DNA of 64,000 nt from NCBI RefSeq assembly GCF_040250305.1, contig NZ_CP158190.1, positions 4,248,001-4,312,000 of the forward strand, in the 5' to 3' direction. This document shows, piece after piece, positions 61,299-64,000 of the stretch. Position 1 is the first letter of the stretch; each line of letters begins with the position of its first letter. Made by a program: the position numbers and the translations under genes. The notes below the pieces were generated by a model that saw nothing but the letters and a program-made list of their open reading frames with translations, was not told the origin of the DNA and made no database searches. Origin of the DNA: Peribacillus frigoritolerans. GTDB lineage: Bacteria > Bacillota > Bacilli > Bacillales > DSM-1321.

Positions 61299-61336
61299 AA
61301 ATGCTCAAAGGAAACATCTCCTTTGAGCATTTTTTC
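61299..61336 (+). terminator. Intrinsic terminator
   Basis: AAATGCTCAAAGGA / TCCTTTGAGCATTT stem with 6-base loop and six T on the plus strand; no intact plus-strand gene precedes it except the decayed one. Confidence 0.88.
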
Positions 61337-61498
61337 AAAAACAGCTAAATGAATTGATTTGTCTTGTATCGATGCCAAAAAACGTCCAGAACCTGCCATT
61401 CCACCTGAAGCCAGCAACTGAACGCGGACCGACGAAGATGGGGTAATACCAGAAACGCGCACCATTGTTTAGCCATATAAAAGTATTCCTGAACCTGT

Positions 61499-61592
61499 TT
61501 TATCTCCGAAATTAGTGATATATCAACGATACTTGCAGGTTTATCTCCGAAATTAGTGATATATCGACGATACTTGCTGTTTTATCTCCGAA
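61499..61592 (+). repeat. 41-bp tandem array R3 (TTATCTCCGAAATTAG type)
   Basis: TTATCTCC recurs at 61501, 61542 and 61583, giving a 41-bp period over 2.3 copies; the unit contains TTAGTGATATATC and ACGATACTTGC. Period equals that of array R2, but the sequence is unrelated. It ends 8 bp from the alkA stop codon. Confidence 0.85.
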
Positions 61593-61600
61593 TATAGGAT

Positions 61601-62527
61601 TCAATATAGCAATCTCCATAAATAGAACGTCGCGTAGGATTCCCAATCGGCCCACGCTTCCGAAAGTTTCAGGATTTCCGTTTTCGTTGGTTTTGCTTCC
61701 GTTTGCATGACCAGTTTCATGGAATTATGCAGCCCGACGTCATCGATGGGAAAGGCTGCTGGAAAACGCAAACAGCGCATCAAGACATAGTTCGCTGTCC
61801 ACGGACCGATTCCCCGTATTTTGGTCAGCATTTTTTCAGCCTCTTTTACATTCTTTGCATTCAACAGCTTTTCTTTAGTAAGTTCCCCTTCTGCAATCAG
61901 TTGAGCAACACCTATTAAATATTCACACTTCTTCACCGTCATCCTCAAATCGGCAAAATCTTCGACCGTCAATTTCGCGATCACCTCAGGCGCCGGAAAC
62001 AGCCAATATTGCTTTCCTTCGAATTCAACATATTCACCAAATCCCTCCACAAGCCTCCGTTTCAAGGTATAGGCATAGGTCAAGTTTATCTGCTGACCAA
62101 GTATTCCCCAGGCAATCGCTTCAAATAAATCAGGGATGCCCATATTTCTCAAACCGAAGAATTGGCTTACCGGCTTTTGCAATATAGGGTCATTTTGGGC
62201 GAGCTCATAAAAAGGAAGCAGATTTGTCTCAAAATCGAACCAGTGACGAACGTATTGGGAAACAGCATCCTTTACCTGATTATCCATCGGTGCAGTTCGT
62301 GCTGGAAACCGAACGGTCAGATCCGTTTCATTCACCGCACTGATTTCTATTAAAAGTGTCTCATTTTCGACAACAAGTGCTCGATAAATTTTTTGATCAA
62401 CAATATCGAACAGACATTCATTGGAGGATCTTGATAAGTATTTAAGATTTTCCGAAAAACTAAACTCTTTTGGTGCTCGAATTCTCAATTCAATCATGCC
62501 TTCATCATTTGATAATGCCTCTTTCAT
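61601..62527 (-). CDS. alkA: DNA-3-methyladenine glycosylase II (AlkA-type)
   Basis: 308 residues. A helix-hairpin-helix LTKIRGIGPWTANYVLMRCL (about 234-253) is followed by FPIDDVGL with the catalytic aspartate D263, the HhH-GPD pattern. The AFEAIAWGILGQQINLTYA-like helix (FEAIAWGILGQQINLTYAYT) and the N-terminal beta domain complete the AlkA fold. It excises alkylated purines. ATG at 62527 has GGAGGAG. It is divergent from adaA-adaB, so both may be switched on by methylated AdaA from the shared 180-bp region. Confidence 0.93.
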   Translation of the reverse strand: MKEALSNDEGMIELRIRAPKEFSFSENLKYLSRSSNECLFDIVDQKIYRALVVENETLLIEISAVNETDLTVRFPARTAPMDNQVKDAVSQYVRHWFDFETNLLPFYELAQNDPILQKPVSQFFGLRNMGIPDLFEAIAWGILGQQINLTYAYTLKRRLVEGFGEYVEFEGKQYWLFPAPEVIAKLTVEDFADLRMTVKKCEYLIGVAQLIAEGELTKEKLLNAKNVKEAEKMLTKIRGIGPWTANYVLMRCLRFPAAFPIDDVGLHNSMKLVMQTEAKPTKTEILKLSEAWADWESYATFYLWRLLY

Positions 62528-62706
62528 TCTGCTCCTCCTTTAGTATTCTTGCTCTTCCCTTCAAATAGCACTTCATTCAACTTCCTTATTTTAACAGAAA
62601 AATAGTCATCTCCCCTAACTCGAACAATTACGTTATCTTGCTTTTACATTCCCAAAATGTTTGTATAGAAACCCTTTCTTGTATACTAAATGGAGAGGTG
62701 AATGCA

Positions 62707-63303
62707 GTGAATCCGAAAAAAGCAGATTTCCCGAATGAATATTGGAAAGCTATTATAGATTGTGATGCAGCATATGATGATCATTTTTTATACGGAGTAA
62801 TTACGACGGGCATCTTTTGCAGGCCCTCCTGTAAATCCAGGGTGCCGAATAAGGAAAACGTGAAGATTTTCAAAAATGCCATGGTGGCTTTGGATGAAGA
62901 TTTCCGGCCTTGTAAACGATGTAAACCGGAAGGACTGAATTTACCGACGGAAGAATGGGTTGAACAAATAGCCGAATGGATCGACACCCATTACAGCGAA
63001 CCCCTCACTTTGAACAAATTGGCGGATATTTCCCACGGCAGCCCATATCACTTGCAACGATCATTCAAGCGTGTGAAGGGGATATCGCCCACTGAATATA
63101 TTCAACGGCTTCGCCTTGACAAAGCGACGAGGCTGCTGGAAAACTCCGAACTGCCGATAACTGAAATAGGCTTCGCTGTCGGGTTCTCTAGTACACCCTA
63201 CTTCATGACGTTATTCAAAAGGAAAATGGGGAATACCCCTTCAGGATATCGGAATGCATATCTCAAAACTCAAGCTTTGGAGCGTGAAGAAAATGAAGAA
63301 TGA
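62707..63303 (+). CDS. adaA: AdaA: methylphosphotriester-DNA methyltransferase / AraC-type activator
   Basis: 198 residues. The N-terminal Ada domain has the zinc cysteines C38, C42, C69 and C72 (GIFCRPSC, RPCKRC), C38 being the methyl acceptor. Residues 85-190 carry two AraC-type helix-turn-helix units (LTLNKLADISHGSPYHLQRS and ITEIGFAVGFSSTPYFMTLF). Methylated AdaA activates the adaptive response. GTG at 62707 follows GGAGAGGTG. It overlaps adaB by 11 bp; in Bacillus the two functions of E. coli Ada are split in this way. Confidence 0.93.
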   Translation: MNPKKADFPNEYWKAIIDCDAAYDDHFLYGVITTGIFCRPSCKSRVPNKENVKIFKNAMVALDEDFRPCKRCKPEGLNLPTEEWVEQIAEWIDTHYSEPLTLNKLADISHGSPYHLQRSFKRVKGISPTEYIQRLRLDKATRLLENSELPITEIGFAVGFSSTPYFMTLFKRKMGNTPSGYRNAYLKTQALEREENEE

Positions 63304-63817
63304 TAAAGAACAAACCATTGACTGGGCCATATTGCATTATGATAAGTGGCAATTATATGTGGCCAAGACGGAAAAAGGGCTTTGCTATGTAGGCTCTCCC
63401 GGTCAAACGTATGAAGAACTGAAGTCCTGGATACAAAAACGCTTTCCAATGGCGAGCCTTGTTGAAAATGAAAAAGCATTAAATCCCTATCTAAAAGAAC
63501 TACAAGAATATTTCGAAGGAACCAGGCAGACTTTCTCTCTTCCCGCAGATGTAAAAGGCACGCCCTTTCAACAAGAAATTTGGGCGGCGCTGAATCAAGT
63601 ACCCTACGGAAAAACCTGTTCCTATTCCGATATTGCCCAAATCATCCAAAGACCTGCAGCTGTTCGGGCGGTTGGTACGGCCATTGGTGCCAATCCTATT
63701 CTGATCACGGTGCCATGTCACCGGGTCATCGGAAAAAACGGGGCCATTACCGGTTACCGGGGAGGTACGGAGATGAAACGATATCTACTTCAATTGGAAG
63801 CGGAAATGAAACCGTGA
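63293..63817 (+). CDS. adaB: AdaB: O6-methylguanine-DNA methyltransferase
   Basis: 174 residues. The suicide cysteine C142 is in the PCHRVIG motif, preceded by GTPFQQEIWAALNQVPYGKT and RAVGTAIGANPI (DNA-binding and arginine finger). It transfers the methyl group from O6-methylguanine to itself. ATG at 63293 has GGAG 10 bases upstream, and the upstream frame overlaps adaA. Terminator follows at 63832. Confidence 0.95.
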   Translation: MKNDKEQTIDWAILHYDKWQLYVAKTEKGLCYVGSPGQTYEELKSWIQKRFPMASLVENEKALNPYLKELQEYFEGTRQTFSLPADVKGTPFQQEIWAALNQVPYGKTCSYSDIAQIIQRPAAVRAVGTAIGANPILITVPCHRVIGKNGAITGYRGGTEMKRYLLQLEAEMKP

Positions 63818-63831
63818 GTACAATCTGACCG

Positions 63832-63867
63832 CAAAAAAAAGCACCCACTATAAGGATGCTTTTTTTG
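63832..63867. terminator. Bidirectional terminator after adaB
   Basis: AAAAAAAAGCA / TGCTTTTTTT hairpin between convergent adaB and the partial minus-strand gene. Confidence 0.88.
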
Positions 63868-63877
63868 CCTTTGTTTT

Positions 63878-64000
63878 TCAGTACCAAATGGTCACCGCTT
63901 TATTATATGCATCACTATTAGGGATCGCATGTATCCCTTGGGCCTGTGCTTTGCGCGGGTCATAATCATATACCATTGGTGTATAGCACGCGGTCTGCCC
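63878..64000 (-). CDS. C-terminal part of an unrecognised protein (cut by window edge)
   Basis: The last 40 codons of a minus-strand gene: TACYTPMVYDYDPRKAQAQG then IHAIPNSDAYNKAVTIWY and TGA at 63878-63880. Composition is protein-like and the stop lies just before a terminator, so it is probably real. Family not recognised; the start is outside the window. Confidence 0.6.
   Translation of the reverse strand, partial: GQTACYTPMVYDYDPRKAQAQGIHAIPNSDAYNKAVTIWY

Noticed and set aside
1..64000. tRNA or rRNA genes, prophage or insertion sequences
   Set aside because: No cloverleaf, rRNA, transposase or integrase sequence was recognised on either strand by reading.

Overview
The window is chromosomal DNA from a spore-forming Bacillaceae bacterium, most like Peribacillus or its relatives. 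Evidence: an AbrB almost identical to the Bacillus subtilis protein with tandem Spo0A boxes in front of it, two gerA-type spore germination operons, Bacillus-type roc, mtl, cit, cat, ada and gdn genes, strong AAGGAGG-type ribosome binding sites with frequent GTG and TTG starts, and AT-rich intergenic DNA. I see no rRNA, tRNA, prophage, insertion sequence or CRISPR array. Both ends cut genes: a chemoreceptor on the left and an unrecognised minus-strand gene on the right.

Layout. 1-6.8 kb: truncated chemoreceptor, a DJ-1/PfpI protein divergent from an HxlR redox-type regulator, an MFS exporter behind an attenuator-like leader, and small stress enzymes (SRPBCC, GNAT, BstA/YfiT). 7-10.7 kb: germinant receptor operon of order B-A-C. 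11-13.4 kb: acetyltransferase, abrB, DMT exporter. 13.4-16.8 kb: operon of response regulator, ABC ATPase, ABC permease and histidine kinase. 17-19.1 kb: tyrosinase, then a guanidine-I riboswitch with the exporter pair gdnC-gdnD. 19.2-24.2 kb: yoaS-yozG-yoaT and a SWIM/SNF2 helicase. 24.4-28.6 kb: second germination operon, order A-C-B plus a small D protein. 28.8-33.4 kb: DedA, PAP2 phosphatase, cytochrome P450, small membrane proteins. 33.9-40.3 kb: arginine/ornithine catabolism (rocA-rocD-rocG, divergent rocR, sigma-54 promoter). 40.7-42.7 kb: quinone/azo stress operon catD-catE-azoR. 42.8-50.4 kb: the most interesting locus, a nicotianamine-synthase-like gene, a MATE exporter and a five-gene opine/nickel-type ABC importer, with four Zur-box-like sites. 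50.5-55.8 kb: mannitol operon mtlA-mtlR-mtlD. 56-60.8 kb: citrate transporter, AraC regulator and CitS/CitT. 61.6-63.8 kb: alkylation repair (alkA, adaA, adaB).

How the genes fit together. The 42.8-50 kb locus reads as make, export and recapture of a zinc-chelating metallophore under zinc control. It resembles the staphylopine (cnt) system but lacks the opine dehydrogenase and the histidine racemase, so its product may differ. The roc block turns ornithine into glutamate and 2-oxoglutarate. CitS/CitT probably switch on the citrate carrier, with catabolite repression through a cre site. The HxlR/DJ-1 and catDE-azoR loci both look like electrophile or quinone defence.

Between genes there is unusual repeat structure. 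Two families of structured GC-rich elements (A and B, about 120 bp) recur at 2.5-2.9, 16.9, 32.1-32.4 and 40.4 kb. Four arrays have a period of 21 or 41 bp (10.8, 40.4, 50.1 and 61.5 kb). Two decayed genes are visible at 33.9-34.1 and 61.0-61.3 kb.
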